Shown: piece after piece, positions 1 through 7,995 of the stretch
Layout of the letters: each line of letters begins with the position of its first letter
How positions within the stretch are numbered: position 1 is the stretch's first letter
Assembly: GCA_022842465.1 (NCBI GenBank)
Contig: JALHPN010000049.1
Location: forward strand, 1-45,572
Length of the DNA: 45,572 nucleotides
Origin: Polyangiaceae bacterium
GTDB taxonomy: Bacteria > Myxococcota_A > Polyangia > Polyangiales > Polyangiaceae
Direction of reading: 5' to 3'
Position numbers and translations under genes: made by a program
Notes under the pieces: generated by a model
What the model was told of the DNA's origin: nothing
The model's input: the letters and a program-made list of their open reading frames with translations, nothing else
Databases searched by the model: none

Positions 1-1321
1 CGCCGGGCGGCGGCGGGCCGTTCGGCCCCGCGAAGGCCTGCGGCGCCTGCGGGGCGGGCTGGGGCGGGACCGAGCCGTCGTTCAGCGGAAACGAGAACGC
101 GCTCATGTTCGGCTGCGCCGGCACCGGCCCGAGGATCGACTCGAGGTCGGCGGGCTTGCGTGCCTGGCCGCCGCCCTTCTCGACGACGCGCTGGATGCCG
201 TCGTTGATGTCCTGCCCGATCGGGCGATACCCGCCGCGGAAGCGCGGGAGCTGGAGCATGTCGAGCTCGCCCTTCTTGAGCTTCGCGGCCTGGACGCGGA
301 GCTCCTTCATCGGGAGCGTCACCTCGAGCCAGGAGAAGAGGAGACCGAAGAGCATCGCGAAGAGCGCGACGGGCGCGATGATCTTCCAGTTGACGTTGCG
401 CTTGTCCGCGTCGTCGGCGCCGTTCAGGAAGCCGAGCGGGGACGTGATGGCCACCTTCGGACGCGCGACGGCGTAGCCGCCGCCGAGCTCCCACGCGTCG
501 CCGAGGAGCTTGGCGAAGAGGACGCCGCCGACCTCGGTGCCCGGGGGCCCGAGGGGGCGCACACCGGTGCGGCCGGTCTCCTTGAAATCCTTGTCCTCGT
601 ACACGGCCTTGAGGTCGCCGCCGAGGGCCTCGAGGCTCGCGTCGTCCAGCGCGCTCTCGGGGGCGGGCGCCGACGCGACGCGCTGACCGAGGACGAAGAA
701 GGCGATGTTCGTGCGGGTGCGGGTGGCGATCTGCTTCGCGAACCCCGTGTCCATGAAGCGCAGCGCGATGATCGCGCCCACGGGCGGCTGATCGACCTCG
801 GCCTCGATGGGTCGGGCGGCGACGCGCGTGAGCTTCCCGCCCCAGACCCAGGTGTCGTCCCGGAGGAAGCCGTGGAGCGCGTCGTTGACCGCCGTGTAGC
901 CGCCGAGCTCGAACTCGGGGAACGCGTTGACCGCGTCGTAGCCGAACTGCGCGACGAGCCGGCCCTCGCGGTCGGTGATCATCATCACGTCGCTCTTGTA
1001 CTCGGGCGGCAGCTTCTCGTTGAAGGCGCGGAGCGCCTTGGCGCCTTCCTCCTTCGAGGCCGGGGGGATGGCCTTGCCGTTCGCGTTCGCGACCGCCTTG
1101 ATGACGGCCGCGTCGACCGCGGGGAGGAGGAGGTTGTCCAGGCGCCTTCGCGCGTCGACCTCGAGCGCGTACTTCACGACCTGCGTGTCCGCCTTGATCG
1201 TCTCGTCCATCGCCACCTGGTTGCGGCGGTTGTACTGCCCGACGGCGAGCGAGACGACGTACCCCGCCGCCGCGAGGAGCAGCGCGAGGATCACGTACCA
1301 GATGCGCGACAGGATCATCAT
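1..1321 (-). CDS. Two-TM HAMP-type membrane protein with Pro-rich tail (3' end outside window)
   Basis: The minus-strand frame opens with ATG ATG at 1321/1318 and stays open to base 1, so 440 codons are visible and the C-terminus is missing. A first membrane segment follows the start (IWYVILALLLAAAGYVVSLA). An extracytoplasmic region of roughly 280 residues follows, then a second membrane segment (APVALFAMLFGLLFSW). After that comes a HAMP-like linker with the pattern TLPMKELRVQAAKLKKGELD. The visible end is rich in Pro, Ala and Gln and looks like a flexible linker to a domain beyond the edge. The architecture is that of a Cache-like sensor or receptor, but no output domain is in view. It starts 15 bases after the stop of the cupredoxin-like gene, so the two are probably one transcript. 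Function is unknown; the sensor role is inference. Confidence 0.75.
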   Translation of the reverse strand, partial: MMILSRIWYVILALLLAAAGYVVSLAVGQYNRRNQVAMDETIKADTQVVKYALEVDARRRLDNLLLPAVDAAVIKAVANANGKAIPPASKEEGAKALRAFNEKLPPEYKSDVMMITDREGRLVAQFGYDAVNAFPEFELGGYTAVNDALHGFLRDDTWVWGGKLTRVAARPIEAEVDQPPVGAIIALRFMDTGFAKQIATRTRTNIAFFVLGQRVASAPAPESALDDASLEALGGDLKAVYEDKDFKETGRTGVRPLGPPGTEVGGVLFAKLLGDAWELGGGYAVARPKVAITSPLGFLNGADDADKRNVNWKIIAPVALFAMLFGLLFSWLEVTLPMKELRVQAAKLKKGELDMLQLPRFRGGYRPIGQDINDGIQRVVEKGGGQARKPADLESILGPVPAQPNMSAFSFPLNDGSVPPQPAPQAPQAFAGPNGPPPPG

Positions 1322-1336
1322 TCGCGTCGGCTTCCT

Positions 1337-2080
1337 TCAGTTCCCCGCCGCAGCCGGCGTGGGCCCATCGGCCAGGTTCAGCGGATCCTTGATCTCGGAC
1401 GGTCCGCCGCGCTCTCGCACGTTGTGCTGGACGGCCTTGCCGACGTTCTTCCCGCCGAAGAAGGCCTTCAAGTAGTACTCGCCCGCGGGAAGGGTGAAGC
1501 CGAACGCTCCGTCACGCCCGGGGTACGAGATGGCCGCGACCTGCTTGTCGACGACGATGAAGGTGCGGACGCTCGGGAAGAGCTCGTCGCGGACCTCGTA
1601 CCGGCCTGGAGGCGGCGCGGCCCACTTCCGTTCGCGGTTCGCCTCGAGGTCCTCGGGGCTCATCGTCTTCTGCCCCACGACGTAGATCCGGTGCTTGAAC
1701 GGATCGAAGTTCTTGAAGACGAGCTGGGTGCCGGGCGTCACCACGATCGTGGTCGGCATGACGCGCCCGCCCGTCACCGTCATCCGGAGGGGGTCGAGCG
1801 GCCCCTGATCGTCCGCGCGCATCGCCGCGATGCAGACGTCGCGCGACGGGTCCGCCGACAGCGTCCTGAACTTCGCGGCGACGGACGGAGAGGGCTCGCG
1901 CCACGACCAGCGCTTCGCTTCGGGCTTCGCGGCCTCCGCGTAGACGTCGGGGACGAGCTTGTCCTGGCCGGAGATCTTGCCGCGCACGTTCGGGGCTGCG
2001 GCGCGGGCCGAGACCGTCACGAGGGCGGAGATCGCGAGCGCGCCGGTGATCTGAGCAGCTCTTCGCCTGGGAGTTCGCAT
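1337..2080 (-). CDS. Exported cupredoxin-like beta-sandwich protein
   Basis: This 247-residue protein starts at ATG 2080; a GTG two codons upstream (2086) is an alternative. The N-terminus is a signal peptide with an RRR n-region and a cleavage site after VSARA. Two beta-rich parts follow. The stretch TTIVVTPGTQLVFKNFDPFK followed by HRIYVV resembles the cupredoxin-like fold seen in many periplasmic proteins with no clear metal site. The stretch GAFGFTLPAGEYYLKAFFGG resembles a carboxypeptidase-regulatory-like beta sandwich. I do not see the full His-Cys-His-Met set of a blue copper site, so a structural or binding role is more likely than electron transfer. It lies directly upstream of the HAMP-type membrane protein and may be its periplasmic partner; that is inference. 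Confidence 0.75.
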   Translation of the reverse strand: MRTPRRRAAQITGALAISALVTVSARAAAPNVRGKISGQDKLVPDVYAEAAKPEAKRWSWREPSPSVAAKFRTLSADPSRDVCIAAMRADDQGPLDPLRMTVTGGRVMPTTIVVTPGTQLVFKNFDPFKHRIYVVGQKTMSPEDLEANRERKWAAPPPGRYEVRDELFPSVRTFIVVDKQVAAISYPGRDGAFGFTLPAGEYYLKAFFGGKNVGKAVQHNVRERGGPSEIKDPLNLADGPTPAAAGN

Positions 2081-2104
2081 GAGCACGACGAGGGTAACCC
2101 AAAA

Positions 2105-2114
2105 AGGCTACACT
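2105..2114. promoter_or_regulatory. Possible overlapping divergent -10 elements
   Basis: Only 41 bases separate the two divergent starts (ATG 2080 on minus, GTG 2122 on plus). TACACT at 2109-2114 on plus and TAGCCT (2110 to 2105) on minus both fit the TAnnnT pattern of a -10 box and share two bases. The plus-strand copy would start transcription almost at the GTG, giving a nearly leaderless message. No good -35 box is visible for either. Confidence 0.2.
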
Positions 2115-2121
2115 CTTCCAT

Positions 2122-4056
2122 GTGCTGCTCGACGGCGCGACACCGAAGCCGGCCCCGCCGCCGGAAGGCGGGGCTTCGCCCGAGTCGCTACCGCCGCCGC
2201 CCGGAGGCGTGACGGCGGCGATCCGGCTCCTCCCGCGCGGCGATCGGCCCGCGCCGCTCGTCTTCCGCCAGGGCGCGCATCCGCCGTTCGGCATCCGCTG
2301 GTACGGCGTCACCTCGCTCTTCGGGCACCTCCGGAACTTCGTCGCCCGCGCGATCGCGAGCGAGTCGGTCGACACGCGCGACTGGATGCGGCCGAGCTCG
2401 CCGGCGAAGGTGCTGAGCGTGGCGCTCCGGACGCTCCGCCCGGAGGCGCAGGAGCCCCCGGAGAAGGTCGGTCGGCCGACCACGCTCGTCGAGGCGCTCG
2501 GCCGCCCCGTCTGGATCGACTTCGTCGCGGACACGGGGGACGACCGCGACGTGAGCGCGGCCGTCGGCGGGATGCTGGCCTCCACGTATGCCGTCGAGGC
2601 CGACGGCGGCGGCTCGCGCGAGCTCCCGCGCGGCGATCTCCTCGTCTTCGGCGGGGACGTCGCCTACCCCGTCGCGACCGCCGACGAGATCTACAAGAGG
2701 CTCGTTCTGCCGTGGAACGAGGAGCTCAGGAAGCGCGGCGGCGGCGCCAAGCGCCGCGTCGTGCTCGGCGTGCCGGGCAACCACGACTGGTACGACGGTC
2801 TCGACGGCTTCGGCCGTCTCTTCCGCCGCCGGATGGAGGAGCCGTTCGCCGCCGACGATCGCGATCCGACGCCCAGGATCGGGCGTCGGCTCCGCGAGCG
2901 CCCCGGGCGCAAGATGGGCCTCGTCGCGCGCCAGCTCCACCTCGACGAGGTCGGCGGGCTCTACGGGCTGCTCGTCGGCTTCCTCAAGGGCGTGCGCGCG
3001 TTCTCCCGCGGCGTCGCCATCAAGCGCCGCCGCCGGCTCGTGCTCCGCGGCTACGATCCGGTGCAGGAGGCGAGCTACTTCTCGCTCCCGCTCGCGCCGG
3101 GCCTCTCGATGTGGGGCGCGGATCGTCAGCTCGGACAGGTGGACTTCCGGCAGCGAGCCTTCTTCACGCGCCTTCGCGAGAAGCAGCCCGACGAGTCGAT
3201 CCTCTTCGTCGCCGGAGATCCGGCCCTCGCCTACGGCCATCGCAACGAGCCGGGCGCGCGCATGCTCGGCGCGTGTCGCCTCTCGCTCGAGCGCGACCGT
3301 GTGCTCTACCTCGCCGGGGACTTCCACCACTACGAGCGGCGGACGGTCGGTCGCTCGCTGCACGTGATCGCGGGCGGCGGCGGCGCCTTCCTCCACGGCA
3401 CCCGCATGGCGCCGTACCCGGAGGAGGTCGGTCCGCCCGAGGCGGTCTATCCGACCGGCGCGATGACGCGAAAGCTGGTGGCCGGGGTCCCCTTCAAGCT
3501 CGCCGCCGGGCGCGCAGGGCTCCTCGTCCACATCGCGCTCTCGCTGCTCGCCTCGCTCGAGATCGGCGCCGCGCGGGAGGGCACGCGCGCGCTCGTCGTG
3601 ATGGCCTTGTTCCTCTCGGCGATGCTCGCGCTCGGCCTCTACTTCGTCGCCCACCAGGGGCACGGCAAGAAGCGGATCGCCACCTTGGCAGCGCCCTTCG
3701 GGGTCGCCCTCGGCATGATGCCCATGCTCGTGCGGATCGGCCTCGAGCGCCTCGCGCAGGCGTGGCCGTTCGCGGCCTGGGCGAGCGACAGCGCGGTGAT
3801 GCTCACGACGGCGTTCGTCGGCTCGCTCGTGTTCGGCGTGTACTTGTCGGTCCTCGCCGTGCTCGGCCTCGAGCACCAGCAGGCGTTCACCGTCCTCGGC
3901 CACCCCGGCTACAAGCACTTCGTGCGGCTCTGCGTGCATCCGGATGGACGGGTCGAGGCATGGACGATCGGCAAGGACGACGTCCTCGTCGAGGGCGCGC
4001 CGGTCCTCGTCGACCGTTTCACGTGGGAAGCCCGGGCCAAAGGCCCGCCCCGCTGA
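2122..4056 (+). CDS. Calcineurin-like metallophosphoesterase with C-terminal membrane helices
   Basis: GTG start at 2122, 644 residues. The metallophosphoesterase metal ligands can be read in order: DTGD at 137-140 (a DxGD variant of the first DxH site), GGDVAYP with Asp179, GNHDWYD with Asn220, His221 and Asp222, and AGDFHHYE with Asp400, His402 and His403. This is a full two-metal active site. The region after about residue 455 holds at least four hydrophobic helices, for example GTRALVVMALFLSAMLALGL. A soluble tail of about 60 residues follows. The catalytic domain precedes the membrane part and no signal peptide is seen, so it probably faces the cytoplasm. The substrate cannot be told from sequence. 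The insertion between residues 240 and 360 is long for the family. It is divergent from the cupredoxin-like gene. Confidence 0.85.
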   Translation: MLLDGATPKPAPPPEGGASPESLPPPPGGVTAAIRLLPRGDRPAPLVFRQGAHPPFGIRWYGVTSLFGHLRNFVARAIASESVDTRDWMRPSSPAKVLSVALRTLRPEAQEPPEKVGRPTTLVEALGRPVWIDFVADTGDDRDVSAAVGGMLASTYAVEADGGGSRELPRGDLLVFGGDVAYPVATADEIYKRLVLPWNEELRKRGGGAKRRVVLGVPGNHDWYDGLDGFGRLFRRRMEEPFAADDRDPTPRIGRRLRERPGRKMGLVARQLHLDEVGGLYGLLVGFLKGVRAFSRGVAIKRRRRLVLRGYDPVQEASYFSLPLAPGLSMWGADRQLGQVDFRQRAFFTRLREKQPDESILFVAGDPALAYGHRNEPGARMLGACRLSLERDRVLYLAGDFHHYERRTVGRSLHVIAGGGGAFLHGTRMAPYPEEVGPPEAVYPTGAMTRKLVAGVPFKLAAGRAGLLVHIALSLLASLEIGAAREGTRALVVMALFLSAMLALGLYFVAHQGHGKKRIATLAAPFGVALGMMPMLVRIGLERLAQAWPFAAWASDSAVMLTTAFVGSLVFGVYLSVLAVLGLEHQQAFTVLGHPGYKHFVRLCVHPDGRVEAWTIGKDDVLVEGAPVLVDRFTWEARAKGPPR

Positions 4057-4078
4057 CGTCCTTTCCAGCCCGGAAAGG
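4033..4078 (+). terminator. Two successive perfect hairpins at the metallophosphoesterase stop
   Basis: A 6-bp stem CGGGCC/GGCCCG with loop AAA (4033-4047) lies in the last codons. A 7-bp stem CCTTTCC/GGAAAGG with a 5-base loop (4060-4078) starts 4 bases after the TGA. No clear T-run follows, so this would be a non-canonical terminator, or an mRNA 3'-end stabiliser, between the phosphoesterase gene and the cyd region. Confidence 0.45.
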
Positions 4079-4125
4079 GTGCTTGTCCGAGAGAGGTCTT
4101 TCCCATGGCGACGGTGTGAGCGAGA

Positions 4126-4311
4126 GTGCGCGCCGCCGTGCCCCCTCCTCTGCCCCCCGTCTCGCGTCCCCGTCTGCCGAGCCCCGCGCGGGTCGCGCTG
4201 GAGCAGATCCGGGCGAGGCGCGAGCACGACGAGGTCGAAGCCGAGCCGACGCGATCGGAGCCGCTCCCGATGCTGTCCAGCGTCGCGACGGCCGCCGAGC
4301 TCGCGTGGTGA
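4126..4311 (+). CDS. Possible small protein of unknown function (61 aa)
   Basis: A GTG-started frame in the 320-base gap between the metallophosphoesterase gene and cydA. About nine in ten third codon positions are G or C, as in the real genes around it. The N-terminus is Pro-rich (VPPPLPPVSRPRLPSP) and is followed by a charged, probably helical middle (ALEQIRARREHDEVEAE). No clear ribosome binding site is visible and I recognise no family. It could be a chance open frame. The rest of the gap (4079-4125 and 4312-4376) shows nothing else recognisable. Confidence 0.35.
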   Translation: MRAAVPPPLPPVSRPRLPSPARVALEQIRARREHDEVEAEPTRSEPLPMLSSVATAAELAW

Positions 4312-4376
4312 ATCTTCCCCTGATCACGTCGTGCCCCTAAGGTGGGCGCTGGGTCGCCCGCGGCGCCCCGCCTCCG

Positions 4377-5687
4377 ATGGACACGACGACGCTCGCACGC
4401 GTGCAGATGGGCCTCTCGCTGGCCTTCCACATCGTCTTCGCGTGCTTCGGCGTCGGGCTGCCGCTCCTGCTCGTGCTCGCCGACCGGCGCGCGAAGAAGA
4501 CGGGGGACCCTCGCTTCGCCCTCCTCGCCCGGCGCATGGCGAAGGGCACGGCGATCCTCTTCGCGGTCGGCGCCGTGTCGGGCACGGTGCTCTCGCTGGA
4601 GCTCGGCCTCCTCTGGCCCGAGCTCATGCGGCGCTTCGGCGAGGTGCTCGGCCCGCTCTTCGCGCTCGAAGGGTTCGCCTTCTTCACGGAGGCCATCTTC
4701 CTCGGCATCTACCTCTACGGCCGGGGCCGGATCCCCGAGCGCACGCACTTCTTCGCCGGCGTGATGGTGGCCCTCTCCGGCGCGCTCTCGGCGGCGTTCG
4801 TCACGTGCGTCAACGCCTTCATGAACGAGCCGATCCCCGTGCGATGGGACGGCGATCGCGCGTACCTCGACGCGCCCTTGTCCGCGCTCCTCGGCCCGTC
4901 GGCGGCGACGCAGGTCCTCCACGTCGTCCTCTCGTCGTACGCGGTGACCGCCTTCGTGATGTGCGGCGTGCACGCCGCGCTCTGGCTGCGCGGGCGGGAG
5001 CGCGACTTCCACCGTGCGGCGCTCTCGCTCGCGCTGCCGCTCGCGTGCGTCATGGGCCTGCTCATGCCGCTCTCGGGCGATCTCTCGGCGAAGCACGTCT
5101 CGCAGAACCAGCCGTGGAAGGTGGGCGCGATGGAAGCGCATTACGAGACGCGTTCGTGCGCGCCGCTCTACGCCGGAGGAGTACCGAACGACGAGACCCG
5201 TGAGGTGCACCTCGCCCTCGCCCTCCCCTGCGGGCTCTCGATCCTGGGCGGCGGATCGCCGGACGCCGTCATCCGCGGCCTCGACCAGGTGCCGCGTGAG
5301 GAGTGGCCGCCCGTCATGCGGACGCACTTCGCGTTCCAGGTGATGGTGGGGGCGGGCTCGCTCCTCGCGCTCCTGTCGCTCGGCACGCTCCTCTTCCGGC
5401 TCCGGAAGAAGCGCTGGCCCGAGAGCGTGCTCTACATGCGCCTGCTCCTCGTCTCGGCGGTGCTCGCGCCTGTCGCGATGGAAGCCGGGTGGCTCGTCAC
5501 CGAGTGGGGAAGGCAGCCGTTCGTCGTCCGCGGGATGCTGACGACCGCAGCCGCGGCGACAGGCGCCCAGGGTCTCGGCCTCCGGCTCCTCGCGTTCACC
5601 GGCATCTACGTGTTCCTCGCGGTGACGACGGCGAGCCTCCTCCTCGGGCTCTTCCGCGCCGGCGCCCCGGAGTCACATGGGGCTTGA
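4377..5687 (+). CDS. cydA: Cytochrome bd-type quinol oxidase subunit I
   Basis: 436 residues, ATG start. Subunit I of the bd oxidase binds three haems and oxidises quinol while reducing oxygen at the cytoplasmic membrane. The key residues can be placed against the E. coli protein: His18 (haem b595/d side), Glu98 and Glu105 in ALEGFAFFTEAIFLG, His182 and Met323 as haem b558 ligands, Lys248 and Glu253 of the quinol site in KVGAMEAHYE, and the GRQPFVVRG signature at 378-386. The loop after the quinol site is short, so this is the short-Q-loop form. Nine or so hydrophobic helices fit the family. It overlaps cydB by 11 bases. No cydX-like or cydDC gene is seen nearby. A cyanide-insensitive (CioA) assignment cannot be separated from CydA by sequence alone. 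Confidence 0.95.
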   Translation: MDTTTLARVQMGLSLAFHIVFACFGVGLPLLLVLADRRAKKTGDPRFALLARRMAKGTAILFAVGAVSGTVLSLELGLLWPELMRRFGEVLGPLFALEGFAFFTEAIFLGIYLYGRGRIPERTHFFAGVMVALSGALSAAFVTCVNAFMNEPIPVRWDGDRAYLDAPLSALLGPSAATQVLHVVLSSYAVTAFVMCGVHAALWLRGRERDFHRAALSLALPLACVMGLLMPLSGDLSAKHVSQNQPWKVGAMEAHYETRSCAPLYAGGVPNDETREVHLALALPCGLSILGGGSPDAVIRGLDQVPREEWPPVMRTHFAFQVMVGAGSLLALLSLGTLLFRLRKKRWPESVLYMRLLLVSAVLAPVAMEAGWLVTEWGRQPFVVRGMLTTAAAATGAQGLGLRLLAFTGIYVFLAVTTASLLLGLFRAGAPESHGA

Positions 5688-6675
5688 GCACGCCGTCGCG
5701 GGGGTGATGCTCGCCGGGCTCGTCCTCTACGTGCTCGGCGGCGGGGCGGACTTCGGCGGAGGCGTGTGGGATCTCCTCGCGTCCGGCGAGCGCAAGGCGC
5801 GCCAGCGCGACGTGATCGAGAAGGCGATCGGTCCCGTGTGGGAGGCGAACCACGTCTGGTTCATCTTCGTCTTCGTCCTGCTGTTCGCGGCCTTCCCGCC
5901 CGCCTTCGCGGAGGTGACGACGGCGCTCTTCGGGCCGCTGACGCTCTACGCGATCGGCCTCGTCCTCCGGGGCTCGGCCTTCGTCTTCCGTCACTACGAG
6001 GAGTCGGAGGAGAAGCGACATCGCTTCGGGGCGATCTTCTCCGCGGCGAGCATCGCCTGCCCCTTCCTCCTCGGCGAGATGGGCGCGCTCCTCGTGCGGG
6101 ACGCGCCGCTCGCGGCCGATCTCTTCGATCCCTTCGTGGTCGCGAGCGGTGTCTTCACGCTGTCGCTCGTGGCGGCGCTCGCAGCGACGTACCTCACGCT
6201 GGAAGCGGACGACGACGCGCTCCGCGACGACTTCCGAAAGCGAGCGATGGTGAGCCTCGTCGTCGCCGGCGCGGCCTCGTTCGTCGCGCTCGGTACGGCG
6301 CTGTCACGTGCGCGCGCGCTCGCGCACGCCGCCGGGGAGGGGACGGCGATCGTGGCGTCGTTGCTCGGCGGCCTTGCAATCGCGCTCCTGTGGAGGAGGC
6401 GCTTCGTCGCGGCGCGGGCGGTCGTGGCAGGTCTCGCCGCGACCGTCGTCGTCGGCTGGGGTCTCGCGAAGGGCGACGTCCTCGTCCCGCCTGCCACGAC
6501 GCTGGCGGCCGCGAAGGCGCACGCGCCGACCCTGCGGGTGCTCCTCGCCTCGTGTGGCGTCGGCGCCCTCGTCCTCTTCCCCTCCCTCTTCCTCCTCTTC
6601 CGCGTGTTCGCGCCGATCCGCGAGCGCGGCGAGGCCCCGGGCGGCCCGAGCGTGCGCGCAGAGACGGAGCGCTAG
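5677..6675 (+). CDS. cydB: Cytochrome bd-type quinol oxidase subunit II
   Basis: 332 residues, starting inside the end of cydA with an 11-base overlap, so translation is probably coupled. The family signatures are clear: GGADFGGGVWDLLA at the start, then IEKAIGPVWEANHVWFIF. About eight hydrophobic segments follow. CydB is the structural partner of CydA in the membrane and carries no essential haem ligand itself. The C-terminus is a short polar tail after the last helix (VLFPSLFLLFRVFAPI). No further oxidase gene follows; the next gene begins about 150 bases later behind its own probable promoter. Confidence 0.95.
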   Translation: MGLEHAVAGVMLAGLVLYVLGGGADFGGGVWDLLASGERKARQRDVIEKAIGPVWEANHVWFIFVFVLLFAAFPPAFAEVTTALFGPLTLYAIGLVLRGSAFVFRHYEESEEKRHRFGAIFSAASIACPFLLGEMGALLVRDAPLAADLFDPFVVASGVFTLSLVAALAATYLTLEADDDALRDDFRKRAMVSLVVAGAASFVALGTALSRARALAHAAGEGTAIVASLLGGLAIALLWRRRFVAARAVVAGLAATVVVGWGLAKGDVLVPPATTLAAAKAHAPTLRVLLASCGVGALVLFPSLFLLFRVFAPIRERGEAPGGPSVRAETER

Positions 6676-6736
6676 GCCTCCGCTGACTGCCCGCGAGCCG
6701 CGCGCATCCGCGCCCGCGACCGTTCGAGCGCCCTCG

Positions 6737-6766
6737 TTGCGTCTGCGACAACCTTCGATTCATACT
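6737..6766 (+). promoter_or_regulatory. Candidate sigma-70-type promoter for the protease gene
   Basis: TTGCGT (6737-6742) and CATACT (6761-6766) are separated by 18 bases and lie about 60 bases before the ATG at 6828. The local drop in GC content supports it. It would make the protease and DUF4846 genes a unit separate from cydAB. Confidence 0.35.
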
Positions 6767-6827
6767 CCGACGACGCGCGAGGCGGGCCCGCCTTGTCCTG
6801 CGGCTCGGAGTCCGCTCTCCTTGAAGC

Positions 6828-7991
6828 ATGTCGATGCTCGTCGCTCGCCCGCTCGCGCTCGTCAGCCTCTTCGCCGTCGTCGGGTGCGGACACGCGCCCG
6901 CCGACGACGCGGAGAGCACCGCCGTCGTCGCCCAGCCGATCACGGCCGGGCAGACCGCCTCGGCGGCAGGCTACGGCGGCATCGGCATGGTGTTCTCCAA
7001 CCCGACCCACGTCTGCACCGGGTTCTTGATCTCCTCGAACGTCGTCATCACCGCCGCGCACTGCTTCGACGGCGGGCGCCAGCCCGTCGCGTTCTACACG
7101 GGGCTCGGCGCTCCGGTCGCGAACCCCTCGAGCGTGCCCACGATCCCGGGGCTCGTGAATCACGCGATCAAGGCGTCGGGGCGCCACCCGTCGGCCGTGA
7201 CGACGCCAGCCGACTTCGCGAGCGGCACCTATCCCTGGAAGTTCGACGTCGCGTACGTCGTCCTCCAGACCCCGACCTCACTCCCGACGCTCCCGTACGG
7301 GGAGGTCCCGAACGGCACGACGTCGTGCACCGCGGTCGGCTACGGGACGGACGCGATCACGAACGGAGGCGGGACCGGAGGCGTCCGGCGACAGGGCACG
7401 GTCAACGCGAGCCCGTCGGCCTCGGGCTTCGGATACTCGCTCCTCAACGGTTCGCCGGGGCCGAACCTGGCGAACCGCGGCGACTCCGGCGGGCCGCTCT
7501 TGTGCAACGGCAAGGTCGCCGGCGTCTTCAGCGTGCTGCACTGGGACCAAGCCAACGTCGTCGTGAGCAACGTCCACGTCGGGACGAACGGGACCGTGAA
7601 GACGTGGCTCGACGGCCTCGTCACCACGTTCGCCCCGCCGCCCCCGGGAGGCGGCGCGCCCGACGGCGGCGCGTCGGGCGGCTCGACAGACGGGGGAGCG
7701 GCGGCTTCCGACGCAGGGACGAAGCCTGGCGCCGCGCCGGGCGCGGACGGCACGACGGGGAGCGACGACGGCCCCGGAGGCAGCGCCGGAGGGGGTGCGG
7801 CACCCAGCGCCCCGCCAGCCCCGGGAGCGACCGCGGAGGAGGAAGCACCCGGCGGTTGCATGCTCGCGACTCCTCGCCGCGCGAACGCGACCGGCGCTCT
7901 CGGCGCGGCGCTCTTCGCGCTCGCGCTCCTGCGCCGCCGCAGGAAAGGCACGTCACGAACCGAGGTCTCGGCGCGACGTCACGCAGGATGA
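6828..7991 (+). CDS. Trypsin-like serine protease with lipobox and MYXO-CTERM-like C-terminus
   Basis: 387 residues. The S1 (chymotrypsin) catalytic triad is intact: His78 in ITAAHCF, Asp140 in KFDVAYVVL, and Ser220 in GDSGGPLLC. The N-terminus is a short lipoprotein signal with the lipobox VVGC (Cys20). After residue 268 comes a Pro/Gly/Ser/Asp-rich linker of about 70 residues. The end is PGGCMLATPRR, a hydrophobic helix (LGAALFALALL), and RRRRK, which matches the MYXO-CTERM sorting pattern (Cys, helix, Arg cluster). The protein therefore has two possible membrane or surface anchors. It is probably exported and displayed at the cell surface. A short polar extension follows the Arg cluster, which is unusual for such tails. 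The next gene begins 4 bases after its stop. Confidence 0.88.
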   Translation: MSMLVARPLALVSLFAVVGCGHAPADDAESTAVVAQPITAGQTASAAGYGGIGMVFSNPTHVCTGFLISSNVVITAAHCFDGGRQPVAFYTGLGAPVANPSSVPTIPGLVNHAIKASGRHPSAVTTPADFASGTYPWKFDVAYVVLQTPTSLPTLPYGEVPNGTTSCTAVGYGTDAITNGGGTGGVRRQGTVNASPSASGFGYSLLNGSPGPNLANRGDSGGPLLCNGKVAGVFSVLHWDQANVVVSNVHVGTNGTVKTWLDGLVTTFAPPPPGGGAPDGGASGGSTDGGAAASDAGTKPGAAPGADGTTGSDDGPGGSAGGGAAPSAPPAPGATAEEEAPGGCMLATPRRANATGALGAALFALALLRRRRKGTSRTEVSARRHAG

Positions 7992-7995
7992 GAGG

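Noticed and set aside
872..2212. Plus-strand open frame opposite the HAMP and cupredoxin-like genes
   Set aside because: It is low-complexity Arg/Val/Glu sequence antisense to genes with a signal peptide, membrane segments and conserved folds.
6676..6827. A cydX-like small subunit gene after cydB
   Set aside because: No short frame with a single hydrophobic helix and start codon is present; the gap holds a promoter-like sequence instead.
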